From positions 1 through 64,000 of the forward strand of contig CAKSBC010000005.1 of NCBI GenBank assembly GCA_934438085.1: DNA of 64,000 nt. Direction: 5' to 3'. Shown here in pieces: positions 34,384 through 42,848 of this stretch. The translations under genes and the position numbers were made by a program. The number at the start of each line of letters is the position of its first letter. The first letter of the stretch is position 1. The notes under the pieces are model-generated. The model did no database searches. It was not told where the DNA came from and worked only from the letters and a program-made list of their open reading frames with translations. Origin of the DNA: an uncultured Lachnospiraceae bacterium (lineage in GTDB: Bacteria; Bacillota; Clostridia; Lachnospirales; Lachnospiraceae).

Positions 34384-35748
34384 TCAGTCAATAACCGCAT
34401 CCTCTCTCGGATATCCGGCTCTGACCTTTTTATAATAGAAATAATAAATTACGATGATCAGTATCCAGCTCGCAGGCCATGCCAGCAGAATGACGAAATA
34501 ATGTCTGAAAATACGGAACACCGTCTTAAGCCACAGGACTCTGAAGCCGCATATCGCACAAACCGAAATGATCATAGATTCCTTTGCCTTTCCAAGGCCT
34601 CTTAAGGCTGCGGAATAAGCACCCATAGCTGTGTCCATCCATGTTAAAAGAGCGATTATGCTGAGTCTGTAGCATCCGAGCTCGATGATCTCAGGTGTCT
34701 GCGAATACAGTGACATTATCGGTGTCCTGAATACAAATATAATACCACCTGCCGCAAATGTCGCAACAATACCTATTATCATTGCAGATTTAAAAACAAG
34801 CTCTATCCTGCTGTATTTCTTTCCGCCTATATTCTGGCTCATAAAGGTCAGCATAACATTACCGGTTATAGTTGAAAAAATATACATGAAGTTCTCAACA
34901 TTTGCAGCTGCCGCACTTCCGGCAATGACTACAGCACCGAAGGAATTTATAGCTGACTGAATAAGAATATTTGTAATGCCGTACATACTGCTCTGTACTG
35001 CACTCGGCACACCTGTATTGACAATTTCCGAAAGACTTCTTTTATCTATACACAGCTTTGACGGAATAAACTTAAGAGATCCTTCTTCATTAAGCATAGC
35101 CTTGATCATGAGAAAGCATGAAAGATAGTTGGAAACAGTTGTCGCAATAGCAACACCTTCAACATTCATGCCCATAACTATGACAAAATACAGATTCAGG
35201 ATAACATTCACAATGCCTGCTGCAACCAGATAATACATCGGTCGTTTTGTATCACCTATTGATCTGACGATAGATGCTCCGGCATTATAAAGAGCAATGC
35301 CCGGAAGACCTCCGAAATAAATAGAAAGATAAAGAGCTGCCTGATCAATAATCTCCTCAGGTGTATTAATAAGCTCAAGGATACCTCTTGCCCCTATTAT
35401 ACCCAAAAAGCCAATAACAGAGCCAAAAAGCAGTGAAGAAAGCATTGCCGTGTGTACATCTCTGGAAACATCCTCTTTATTTCCCGATGCAACATCCTTT
35501 GCCACCGCATAATTGATACCAACAGTAAAACCTATAAAAAAGTTTACCACTAAAGCAACAGTTGCTCCGGTTGCCCCTACCGCAGCAAGTGAATTACCGC
35601 CTGCATAACGGCCTACAACAATAACATCGGCCGCATTAAACAAAAGCTGCAAAGCACTGCTCAAAAAAAGCGGAATCATAAATGCTACCATCTTGCCATA
35701 AAGCGGCCCGTGAAGCATATCAACTTCTCTTGAATTACCCTTACCCAT
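34384..35748 (-). CDS. MATE-family efflux transporter
   Basis: Multidrug/toxin extrusion antiporter with twelve helices in two six-helix bundles. Hallmarks are the first helix MIPLFLSSALQLLFNAADVIVVGRYAGGNSLAAVGA and the repeat GVAIATTVSNYLSCFLMIKAML. The start at 35748 (MGKGNSREVDML) is preferred because AGAGG lies 4 bases before it; an ATG six codons upstream has no ribosome binding site. The substrate is unknown. A minus-strand terminator (35789-35819) and structured element B lie immediately upstream. Confidence 0.9.
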   Translation of the reverse strand: MGKGNSREVDMLHGPLYGKMVAFMIPLFLSSALQLLFNAADVIVVGRYAGGNSLAAVGATGATVALVVNFFIGFTVGINYAVAKDVASGNKEDVSRDVHTAMLSSLLFGSVIGFLGIIGARGILELINTPEEIIDQAALYLSIYFGGLPGIALYNAGASIVRSIGDTKRPMYYLVAAGIVNVILNLYFVIVMGMNVEGVAIATTVSNYLSCFLMIKAMLNEEGSLKFIPSKLCIDKRSLSEIVNTGVPSAVQSSMYGITNILIQSAINSFGAVVIAGSAAAANVENFMYIFSTITGNVMLTFMSQNIGGKKYSRIELVFKSAMIIGIVATFAAGGIIFVFRTPIMSLYSQTPEIIELGCYRLSIIALLTWMDTAMGAYSAALRGLGKAKESMIISVCAICGFRVLWLKTVFRIFRHYFVILLAWPASWILIIVIYYFYYKKVRAGYPREDAVID

Positions 35749-35788
35749 AACACCTCTTACACACACATAAAAATAATAGAATTACCGC

Positions 35789-35819
35789 AAAAGAAAAACC
35801 GCTGTAACACTACAGCGGT
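35789..35819 (-). terminator. Intrinsic terminator upstream of the MATE gene
   Basis: Perfect 9-bp stem (ACCGCTGTA at 35798-35806 with TACAGCGGT at 35811-35819), 4-nt loop, followed on the minus strand by TTTTCTTTT. No minus-strand gene ends just upstream, so it either stops transcription coming through element B or is a leader attenuator for the MATE gene 40 bp downstream. Confidence 0.75.
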
Positions 35820-35823
35820 CATT

Positions 35824-35991
35824 ATATCATGAAAGTCCCATCAATAGGCATAAATGAACCGTGTTTACACGAGTGAATTTATGTCTATTAGATGGGCAAG
35901 ACAGATGAGTAAGCAGGGCGACAGCCCGGATTACGAATCTGTCGGCAGCTGCGGGAGCACGCAAGTGCGCAGCAGCTGACTTTCATGATAT
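35824..35991. repeat. Cloverleaf-like structured intergenic element B
   Basis: A perfect 14-bp outer stem (35824-35837 with 35978-35991) encloses three compound hairpins: 35838-35855 with 35877-35895 (inner GTGT/ACAC), 35900-35906 with 35937-35943 (inner GTAA/TTAC and GGGC/GCCC) and 35946-35952 with 35972-35978 (inner GCAC/GTGC). The layout is the same four-way junction as element A, though the sequence differs. The 3' arm of its first hairpin (35873-35895) recurs at 35994-36016 with two mismatches. Confidence 0.7.
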
Positions 35992-36029
35992 ATGTGAATT
36001 TATGTCTGTTGGATGGACGAATAATATTT

Positions 36030-36088
36030 TTCGTGCATTTTATTGATTTCTTCGTGCATATGCCATATATTATATTTATCAGCACGAA
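36030..36088 (+). promoter_or_regulatory. Toxin-antitoxin promoter with heptamer operators
   Basis: Promoter TTGATT (36043-36048), 17-bp spacer, TATATT (36066-36071). Two direct TTCGTGC copies (36030-36036, 36051-36057) and one inverted copy GCACGAA (36082-36088, touching the ribosome binding site) flank and overlap it. This is suited to autorepression by the antitoxin or toxin-antitoxin complex. Confidence 0.65.
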
Positions 36089-36101
36089 AGGAGATGATTA
36101 T

Positions 36102-36380
36102 ATGGCTGGTTCAACTACAAATATCAGCATTCGTATGGATTCGGATTTGAAATCACAAGCTGATGAACTTTTTAATGAACTCGGTATGAATCTATCTACA
36201 GCATTCAATATTTTTGTCCGTCAATCTCTTCGCGAAGGACGTATTCCGTTCGATATTTCGCTTAATCGCCCAAATAAGGAAACAATCGCCGCTATGTTAG
36301 AGGCAGAAAGGATTGCAAAAGATCCATCCTCAAAAGGTTATAACAATTTAGATGATCTATTTGCCGATTTAAAAGCATGA
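36102..36380 (+). CDS. RelB/DinJ-family antitoxin
   Basis: Labile antitoxin and autorepressor of the toxin encoded next. The 92 residues begin with the ribbon-helix-helix (TTNISIRMDSDLKSQADELFNELGMNLSTAFNIFVRQSL, residues about 5-45), the classic DinJ/RelB signature, and end with an extended toxin-binding tail (YNNLDDLFADLKA). The start at 36102 follows AAAGGAGATG; the in-frame start at 35985 would run through the operator. The stop overlaps the toxin start by 4 bp. Confidence 0.93.
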   Translation: MAGSTTNISIRMDSDLKSQADELFNELGMNLSTAFNIFVRQSLREGRIPFDISLNRPNKETIAAMLEAERIAKDPSSKGYNNLDDLFADLKA

Positions 36381-36667
36381 ATAAAACGAAATATACAGTG
36401 AAAGTGACCACGCAATTCAAAAAGGATTATAAATTAGCTATGAAGCGTGGTCACAAAATCGAACTTTTGGAAGAAATAATTACAAATCTTGCTATTGGCA
36501 TACCACTTCCTGATAAGAATAAAGACCACCCTCTATCAGGAAACTGGTGTAATTATCGTGAATGTCACATTCTACCTGATTGGTTGTTGATATATCGCAT
36601 TGAAAATGAAGTATTAATACTTACATTATCCCGTACAGGAACTCACAGTGATCTCTTCGACAAATAG
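36377..36667 (+). CDS. YafQ/RelE-family toxin (mRNA interferase)
   Basis: Ribosome-dependent mRNA endonuclease of the YafQ/RelE superfamily. The 96 residues have the family blocks KKDYKLAMKRGHKIELLEEII, PDKNKDHPLSGNW, RECHILPDWLLIYRIENEVLILTLSRTGTHSDLF. The His and Asp in CHILPDWLLIY and the terminal GTHSDLF match YafQ active-site residues. It is translationally coupled to the antitoxin through a 4-bp overlap. It looks intact. Confidence 0.93.
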   Translation: MNKTKYTVKVTTQFKKDYKLAMKRGHKIELLEEIITNLAIGIPLPDKNKDHPLSGNWCNYRECHILPDWLLIYRIENEVLILTLSRTGTHSDLFDK

Positions 36668-36725
36668 TCTTTTGCATGCATTCTGCATTCTTTTTCACTT
36701 TTTAGTCCTTATCAATTCAGCCTTC

Positions 36726-37883
36726 TCAAATCTTCTTCAAAGTCTCAATTACATAATCAGTAAATGTCTTTGCATCGGCACCGTCGGCATGTCCTGTCAT
36801 AACAACCTTCTTTTCAGTCTCAAGACAAATATCCATAGCCTTCTTAAGCTTATCCGCCTTATCTGTAAGTGCAATGTGGCGAAGCAGCATCTCCAATGCT
36901 CTTATGATGCTTGAAGGATTTGCGTATTCTCCCTCGCCTCTTTCCATCTTTCTCGGAGCTGAACCATGAATAGCTTCGAACATGGCATAGCGGTCTCCGG
37001 TATTTGAGCTTCCTGCTGTGCCAACTCCTCCCTGAAGCTGTGCAGCCTCATCCGTGATAATATCTCCGTAAAGATTCGGAAGGATAAATACCTGGAAAGT
37101 ATTTCTGATTCGAGGATTTACAAGATTAGCTGTCATTATGTCAATGTAGTAATCGTCAACTGTGATTCCGGGATAATCTTTAGCTACCTCATGACAGATC
37201 TCTGAAAATCTTCCGTCAGTCTTTTTAAGAATGTTTGCCTTTGTTACTATAGCAACATTAGTCTTGCCGTTATTCTTTGCAAACTCAAAGGCAGTTCTTG
37301 CTATTCTTCTTGTTCCTGACTCTGTTGTAACCTTGAAATCCATGTTGAGCTTTCCCGGAATGCTTATGCCTCTGCTTCCGAGTGCATATTCACCCTCAGT
37401 ATTCTCACGGAAGAAGGTCCAGTCTATGCCCTCCTCAGGAATGCTTACAGGTCTGACATTGGCGTAAAGATCAAGCTCACGGCGAAGTGCAACATTGGCG
37501 CTTTCAAGAGTACCGCCCTTAAGAGTTGTTGTCGGTCCCTTTAAGAGAACGTCACAGGTCTTTATCTCCGCAAGAACATCATCAGGTACAGCCTTACCCT
37601 TTGCCTCACGGTTCTCAATGGTGAGTCCTTCTATATTCTTTATTACGATCTTTCCGGACGCTATCTCTTCCTTAAGGAGTTCATCCATAACACGCATAGT
37701 TTCTCTGGTGATAATAGGCCCTATGCCGTCTCCTCCGCATACACCTACTGTTATCTGCTCCATAGCTGCAAAGTCCTTTGGTGCATCGGCCTTCTCCATG
37801 CGGGTTTCACGCTCTATCTGCTCTAAAAGCAGGTTTCTGAAATGCTCGACTGCTTTATCAACTGATACATTTATCTCGTCCAT
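36726..37883 (-). CDS. icd: NAD(P)-dependent isocitrate dehydrogenase (IMDH/IDH superfamily)
   Basis: Oxidative decarboxylation of isocitrate to 2-oxoglutarate is the likely reaction. The beta-decarboxylating dehydrogenase fold is shown by GVCGGDGIGPIITRETMRV (about residues 46-65), LKGPTTTLKGGTLESANVALRRELDLYANVRPV, FFRENTEGEYALGSRG, the catalytic Lys/Asp region and NLYGDIITDEAAQLQGG. Ser and Asn in the SANVALRRELDLYANVRPV block point to isocitrate more than isopropylmalate, as does the citrate-synthase-like gene in the same operon. An N-terminal extension of about 40 residues is present. 3-Isopropylmalate dehydrogenase is the main alternative. Confidence 0.85.
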   Translation of the reverse strand: MDEINVSVDKAVEHFRNLLLEQIERETRMEKADAPKDFAAMEQITVGVCGGDGIGPIITRETMRVMDELLKEEIASGKIVIKNIEGLTIENREAKGKAVPDDVLAEIKTCDVLLKGPTTTLKGGTLESANVALRRELDLYANVRPVSIPEEGIDWTFFRENTEGEYALGSRGISIPGKLNMDFKVTTESGTRRIARTAFEFAKNNGKTNVAIVTKANILKKTDGRFSEICHEVAKDYPGITVDDYYIDIMTANLVNPRIRNTFQVFILPNLYGDIITDEAAQLQGGVGTAGSSNTGDRYAMFEAIHGSAPRKMERGEGEYANPSSIIRALEMLLRHIALTDKADKLKKAMDICLETEKKVVMTGHADGADAKTFTDYVIETLKKI

Positions 37884-37939
37884 GTCTCTATTCTCCGGTT
37901 ATATTTATATAATAATCAAATTAACAGCTGTATTAGCAT

Positions 37940-38602
37940 TTATTCCGTATCCGGGAGCTCTTTTATTCTGTCTCTTGCATCTACAGTATGCTGAGTAACT
38001 CTTTCTCTTGTGAGATCCGGATCGTGAAGCTTAAGAGCCTCATAGATAGCAAAATGCTCATGCAGTGACTCTTCCGCTCTTGACTTCTTACTTATAGAAG
38101 CCTTTCTGAACTTCGTCATCTTCCTGTGTATCTGAAGCAGTACGTCCTTATATGCCTGACTTCCGCAGCTGTCATAAAGAACTGCATGGAACTGTGAATC
38201 CAGATCCTTAATATTGTCGGCATTATCCTTTGGATCGCCCTTTTCAATATAATACTTCTGCAGATCAAGGATCTCGCCCATCTTCTTAAGATCCTCATCA
38301 GTGATATTTACAGCAGCTCTTGCACCGGCATTACCCTCGAGACCGATTCTTATCTCATACATATCGAGCATGTCTGTTTTACTGATACCTACTACTGTGA
38401 GACCCTTACCGCTGTCCTTAAGGATGTGCTCCTGCTCAAGTCTTCTAATCGCCTCTCTTACAGGTGTACGGCTGACTCCCAGCTCTTCTGAAAGCTTCAG
38501 TTCGCTTAAGATCTCGCCTCTTTTGTATTTTCCTGATAATATTTCCTTTTCAAGCTGTTCAAATATCTGATCAGCTATAGATATAGTTCTGTGATCTCTC
38601 AT
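37940..38602 (-). CDS. GntR-family regulator, FCD subfamily
   Basis: Winged-helix regulator (residues about 10-75: SADQIFEQ-like start, LKLSEELGVSRTPVREAIRRLEQEHIL) with an FCD effector domain (about 80-210; metal and ligand positions in DMYEIRIGLEGNAG, DLDSQFHAVLYDSCG and HFAIYEAL). It lies between the citrate-synthase-like gene (2-bp gap) and icd (56-bp gap), so it is probably an autoregulator of this small operon, sensing a tricarboxylate or related acid. The palindrome at 40155-40166 in the operon promoter is the likely site. Confidence 0.9.
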   Translation of the reverse strand: MRDHRTISIADQIFEQLEKEILSGKYKRGEILSELKLSEELGVSRTPVREAIRRLEQEHILKDSGKGLTVVGISKTDMLDMYEIRIGLEGNAGARAAVNITDEDLKKMGEILDLQKYYIEKGDPKDNADNIKDLDSQFHAVLYDSCGSQAYKDVLLQIHRKMTKFRKASISKKSRAEESLHEHFAIYEALKLHDPDLTRERVTQHTVDARDRIKELPDTE

Positions 38603-38604
38603 GA

Positions 38605-39984
38605 TTATGCCTGTCTCTTATACTTTCCGTTTGAAAACTCTTCTATCTTTGTCTCTATCTCTTCTGTAGAAAGTGTGGCTGTTCTTCCACCCTCATACTC
38701 GCTGTCGACCCAAGCCTTGAGCTTAATAACTACATCATTCTTCTTATCGACCTCAGCATCACCCTTAAGACGGTAGTTCTGATTCATCCAATAAGCAATG
38801 CCGGCAAGTCCGGAATTCTTATTTATCATAACCATTGCAGGTCTGTTGAGTATTTTTTCTGTATTGAAAATGTTATATATCTCTTCGTCCTTAAGAAGTC
38901 CGTCTGCATGGATGCCTGCTCTTGTAACATTAAAGTTTCTGCCTACAAAAGGAGTCATCGGAGGAATATTATAACCGATCTCATTCTTATAATAATCTGC
39001 AATCTCGGTTATTACTGTAGGATCCATTCCGTCAAGAGAACCTCTTAATGAAGCATATTCAAATACCATTGCCTCAAGCGGAACATTTCCGGTACGCTCT
39101 CCTATTCCGAGCAGCGAGCAGTTAACCGCACATGCGCCGTAGAGCCATGCTGTAGCGGCATTTGAAACTGCCTTATAAAAATCATTATGTCCGTGCCACT
39201 CTAAGAGCTCACTCTTAACATCAGAATAGTGCTGAAGTCCGTAAATAATACCCGGAACACTTCGAGGAAGTGAAACCTCTGTATAAGGAATTCCGTAGCC
39301 CATAGTATCGCAGGCTCTGATCCTTACCGGTATTCCTGCCTCGTCGGAAAGCTTCATAAGCTCATTTACAAACGGTACTACAAAGCCGTAGAAATCAGCT
39401 CTTGTAATATCCTCAAGATGGCAGCGCGGCATAACTCCTGCCTCAAATGCATCTTTAACTGTTGCAAGATACATATCCATAGCCTGACGTCTGGTCATCT
39501 TAAGCTTATTAAAGATATGATAGTCTGAACATGAAACAAGAATTCCTGTCTCTCTGATGCCCATGTCCTTTACGAGCTTGAAGTCATCTCTGCTTGCTCT
39601 TATCCATGTGGTTATTTCAGGAAATTTAAGACCCAGATCCTGACAGCGGCGAACTGCTTCCCTATCCTTCTCACTGTATATGAAGAACTCTGTCTGTCTG
39701 ATAATGCCATATGGACCTCCGAGTCTGCTCATAAGCTTATAAAGGTCAACTATCTGCTGAACGGTATAAGGATTTATCGACTGCTGCCCGTCACGGAATG
39801 TAGTATCAGTTATCCATATCTCCTCAGGCATATTCATAGGAACACGTCTGTGGTTGAAGGCCACCTTCGGCACCTCGTCATAACTGAAATATGTACGATA
39901 AAGATTAGGCTCCGCAACGTCCTGAAGCGAATACCTGTATTCATTTTCCTCAAGAAGATTTGTTTTTGTTGAAATATCAAGCAT
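38605..39984 (-). CDS. (Re)-citrate synthase / homocitrate synthase-like enzyme
   Basis: DRE-TIM metallolyase that condenses acetyl-CoA with a 2-oxoacid. ITDTTFRDGQQS near residue 60 is the hallmark motif. HLEDITRADFYGF, CDTMGYGIPYTE, EWHGHNDFYKAVSNAATAWLYGACAVNCSLLGIGERTGN provide the metal-binding His and active-site residues. Length (459) and pairing with isocitrate dehydrogenase and an FCD regulator fit the anaerobic (Re)-citrate synthase known from Clostridium kluyveri; homocitrate synthase or isopropylmalate synthase are alternatives. It lacks the C-terminal LeuA regulatory domain. The start at 39984 follows GGGAGG at ideal spacing. Confidence 0.82.
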   Translation of the reverse strand: MLDISTKTNLLEENEYRYSLQDVAEPNLYRTYFSYDEVPKVAFNHRRVPMNMPEEIWITDTTFRDGQQSINPYTVQQIVDLYKLMSRLGGPYGIIRQTEFFIYSEKDREAVRRCQDLGLKFPEITTWIRASRDDFKLVKDMGIRETGILVSCSDYHIFNKLKMTRRQAMDMYLATVKDAFEAGVMPRCHLEDITRADFYGFVVPFVNELMKLSDEAGIPVRIRACDTMGYGIPYTEVSLPRSVPGIIYGLQHYSDVKSELLEWHGHNDFYKAVSNAATAWLYGACAVNCSLLGIGERTGNVPLEAMVFEYASLRGSLDGMDPTVITEIADYYKNEIGYNIPPMTPFVGRNFNVTRAGIHADGLLKDEEIYNIFNTEKILNRPAMVMINKNSGLAGIAYWMNQNYRLKGDAEVDKKNDVVIKLKAWVDSEYEGGRTATLSTEEIETKIEEFSNGKYKRQA

Positions 39985-40154
39985 AGTCTGCCTCCCTGTC
40001 ATGTATCTCACAGTGAAAACTAATTGTATCCTTATATAAATGATGTATTCGCTTAAATTTGCCGAAGCAGTTCACTGTAAACATCAAATTATTATATGCT
40101 TATTAATTTATAAAATTTATAGCAAAAGTGCGTGTACTCATGTTTTATGTAGTT

Positions 40155-40200
40155 CATGTATACATGTGTACCATTATAGCCATATGTTTTTCTTTGTCCA
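40155..40200 (-). promoter_or_regulatory. Promoter and GntR operator of the citrate operon
   Basis: Minus strand: TGGACA (40200-40195), 16-bp spacer, TATAAT (40178-40173). A perfect palindrome CATGTATACATG (40155-40166) covers the predicted start point; TGTATACA-type dyads are common sites of FCD-family GntR regulators. The rest of 40012-40378 is very AT-rich and holds no gene. Confidence 0.65.
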
Positions 40201-40378
40201 TAATTTTTTTATTTTTTTCTTTGTATATTTTCGTATTTTTTTTAATCCACTTTTTTAAGATGATTTTTGCCTATGAATTTCACAAATTCCATATTTAAAT
40301 ACTCTTTTCATTTTTCTGATTTTTGTTATGATTACTTGCAACTGTAAAGTATTATTAGGCGAAGGATTTTTGTGATAT

Positions 40379-41119
40379 ATGGAAACAAAGAAATCTAACA
40401 GCATAATTGATAATTCTGTAAATATCCGCCCGTGCTCTATCCCTTCAAAAGACCTTGTCCGCAGTCAGGTCAAATCCCTCAGGAAAAGCCTCTCCGCAGA
40501 TGATAAAGCAACGCTTGATAAGGGCGTATATGAAAATACAATTAAGCTTCTTTCTGAGCTTGATCTAAACAGAACTATTAAATGCATATACACCTATGCA
40601 AGCTATGGAAAGGAAACCGACACTTTTAAGCTGATCGAGCATTTTCTGAACCGATCTGATAATGTAAATGCTTCCGAGACTGAATATTTATCCGGCGGTT
40701 CCCATCGCATCAGTACAGACTTTGATTTAAACACACACGTAAGCATTGCTGTTCCAAAGGTGCTCAGTGACGGGGTTATGGATTTTTTTACTATAAATTC
40801 TATAGATGATCTTACTAAAGGATATATGGGAATACCTGAACCAAAGAGTTGCGTTCTTCCCTGCCTTTTTAATGAGACTGAAACACTTATGCTCATGCCC
40901 GGACTTGCTTTTTCAAGAGACGGCAAACGCTGCGGCTACGGCGGCGGCTATTATGACAGATTCTTACAAAAAGAGCCAGGGCATTTAAGGATAGCACTTT
41001 GCTATTCGTGGCAGCTTTTTGAAAATTTTGAAACAGAAAATACAGATATGTATGTTGACTACATAGTTACCGAAATGGAGACCATTAAATGTTCACCCGG
41101 CGCATGCAGCAAGCAATGA
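40379..41119 (+). CDS. 5-formyltetrahydrofolate cyclo-ligase
   Basis: Converts 5-formyl-THF to 5,10-methenyl-THF with ATP (MTHFS). The 246 residues include the N-terminal SQVKSLRKSLSADDKATLD helix, YASYGKETDTFKLIEHFL, the Gly-rich LMPGLAFSRDGKRCGYGGGYYDRFL motif that binds ATP and folate, and a C-terminal ALCYSWQLFENFETENTDMYVDYIVTE. The N-terminus is about 25 residues longer than usual. It is divergent from the citrate operon, followed by a strong terminator at 41214, and convergent with glyA, another one-carbon gene. Confidence 0.9.
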   Translation: METKKSNSIIDNSVNIRPCSIPSKDLVRSQVKSLRKSLSADDKATLDKGVYENTIKLLSELDLNRTIKCIYTYASYGKETDTFKLIEHFLNRSDNVNASETEYLSGGSHRISTDFDLNTHVSIAVPKVLSDGVMDFFTINSIDDLTKGYMGIPEPKSCVLPCLFNETETLMLMPGLAFSRDGKRCGYGGGYYDRFLQKEPGHLRIALCYSWQLFENFETENTDMYVDYIVTEMETIKCSPGACSKQ

Positions 41120-41213
41120 AGGTCAGCCGTGATCCTGCAGCAGTTATCCTTCAGCTGTGATCCCTCAGTGGCTATCCTGCATTTACAGGGAATTTAACCA
41201 TTACTTTCAACCA

Positions 41214-41246
41214 AAAAATCCGAGGCAGCTAAGGCTTCGGATTTTT
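41214..41246. terminator. Bidirectional terminator between convergent genes
   Basis: AAAAATCCGA-GC (41214-41226) pairs with GC-TCGGATTTTT (41234-41246). Runs of A and T at the ends allow termination in both directions, serving the cyclo-ligase gene and glyA. Confidence 0.85.
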
Positions 41247-41343
41247 CGGTAAGGTAATATATGATCAAAACTTTTGACATTATGGCAATTTAAAATTTTA
41301 TTTCATTTCTGTTTTTACACACTGTAACATGCCATTTGTTCTA

Positions 41344-42591
41344 TCACTCATAGAGCGGATATTTATTGCAGAGCTTTGTTACTTCTTCTCTGATATAATC
41401 TCTCTTATTTTCAAAATCTGTTGCTGCGAGCCATATGCATTCAGCAATCTTCGGCATATCCTCTTCCTTTAAGCCTCTGGATGTAACTGCAGGTGTTCCG
41501 ATACGAACTCCTGAAGTAACAAACGGACTGCGAGGATCATTCGGCACAGTATTTTTATTAAGTGTTATATATGCTTCATCACAACGGATCTGGAGCTCTT
41601 TTCCTGAAATGTCCATATTTCTGAGATCCACAAGCATAAGGTGATTGTCGGTTCCTCCGGAAACTATGTCAAAGCCCTGCTTCATAAGCTCTGAGCAAAG
41701 TGCTGAGGCATTAAGCTTTATCTGATGCTGATATGTCTTAAACTCAGGCTTAAGCGCCTCTCCGAAGCACACAGCCTTAGCCGCGATAACATGCTCTAAA
41801 GGTCCTCCCTGAGTTCCCGGGAATACCGCCTTATTGAAGTTGAACTTATCAGCTGCTTCCTTGTTGGCAAGGATAAGACCGCCTCTAGGTCCTCTAAGTG
41901 TTTTATGTGTAGTAGTTGTTACCACATCTGCATACGGGAACGGACTCTGATGCTCACCAGCGGCAACAAGTCCTGCAATATGTGCAATGTCACACATAAG
42001 GTACGCTCCGCACTTATCCGCAATATCTCTGAATCGCTTAAAATCTATTGTTCTTGCATAGGCCGAGGCTCCGGCAAGAATAAGCTTAGGATGATGCTCC
42101 ATAGCTAACTTTTCAACCGCGTCATAATCAATGAAGCCGTCATCATTTACACCGTAAGGAACTATATTGAAGAAAATTCCGGAGAAATTGACAGGGCTTC
42201 CGTGTGAAAGATGTCCGCCGTGATCAAGACTCATGCTGAGTACAGTGTCGCCCGGCTTAAGCATTGCAATGAATACAGCCATATTTGCCTGAGCTCCGCT
42301 GTGCGGCTGAACATTGGCATAGTCACAGCCAAAAAGCTTTTTTGCACGCTCTATTGCTATATTCTCAACTACGTCTACACACTCACAGCCACCGTAATAA
42401 CGCTTTCCGGAATAACCTTCTGCATATTTATTTGTAAGAACTGTTCCCATCGCAGCCATAACCGGCTCAGAAACTATATTTTCAGATGCGATGAGCTCAA
42501 GATTTCTTCTCTGTCTTGCAGCCTCTGCCTCAATAGCCTTGCCCACCTCAGGATCATAGTCTGTTATAAATTTCATCACTTCATTTACCAT
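41344..42591 (-). CDS. glyA: Serine hydroxymethyltransferase
   Basis: PLP enzyme interconverting serine plus THF with glycine plus methylene-THF. It contains NLELIASENIVSEPVMAAMG near residue 30, NKYAEGYSGKRYYGGCECVDVVE, NVQPHSGAQANMAVFIAMLKPGD, MCDIAHIAGLVAAGEH and the PLP Lys loop TTTTHKTLRGPRGGLIL. The length of 415 matches the family. CAAGGAGG precedes the ATG. A glycine riboswitch and intrinsic terminator lie in the 5' leader, so expression responds to glycine. Confidence 0.97.
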   Translation of the reverse strand: MVNEVMKFITDYDPEVGKAIEAEAARQRRNLELIASENIVSEPVMAAMGTVLTNKYAEGYSGKRYYGGCECVDVVENIAIERAKKLFGCDYANVQPHSGAQANMAVFIAMLKPGDTVLSMSLDHGGHLSHGSPVNFSGIFFNIVPYGVNDDGFIDYDAVEKLAMEHHPKLILAGASAYARTIDFKRFRDIADKCGAYLMCDIAHIAGLVAAGEHQSPFPYADVVTTTTHKTLRGPRGGLILANKEAADKFNFNKAVFPGTQGGPLEHVIAAKAVCFGEALKPEFKTYQHQIKLNASALCSELMKQGFDIVSGGTDNHLMLVDLRNMDISGKELQIRCDEAYITLNKNTVPNDPRSPFVTSGVRIGTPAVTSRGLKEEDMPKIAECIWLAATDFENKRDYIREEVTKLCNKYPLYE

Positions 42592-42649
42592 ATTCGTTTT
42601 CCTCCTTGCAATGATCTTTGATAAGCCGCTGTACGGTCAGCCCCAAAAG

Positions 42650-42677
42650 TAAAAAAAAGAACCGTTTTTAGCGGCTC
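42650..42677 (-). terminator. Riboswitch expression-platform terminator
   Basis: Minus strand: GAGCCG (42677-42672) pairs with CGGTTC (42664-42659), followed by at least eight T (42658-42650). It lies between the glycine aptamer and glyA and is the expected transcriptional switch. Confidence 0.75.
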
Positions 42678-42721
42678 CGGAAAATTTTAAGACAAATGAT
42701 ATAAGCACAAAAAATGCTTCT

Positions 42722-42848
42722 TCGTCTCTGTCCTTTCGCCTGAGAGATTCGGCAGCCGTAATGCTCTGTACTGATAGGTACTCGCAATTACCTGCCTTAC
42801 ACCTTCGGCACCCTATAAAGGGATTCTCCAGAGTTCCCTCCGCATTCA
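42722..42848 (-). ncRNA. Glycine riboswitch (single aptamer)
   Basis: Read on the minus strand, the leader has the conserved glycine aptamer core: GGAGGGAACTCTGGAGA, then GTGCCGAAGGTGTAA, and GCCGAATCTCTCAGGCG followed by AAAGGACAGAG. Only one aptamer is visible, where many glycine riboswitches have two. It precedes glyA, consistent with glycine control of serine hydroxymethyltransferase. Whether glycine turns expression on or off cannot be read directly. Confidence 0.88.

Noticed and set aside
35789..35991. Element B as a known riboswitch for the MATE gene
   Set aside because: No known aptamer core was found and element A, with the same architecture, is in an unrelated context; a structured repeat element is the safer description.
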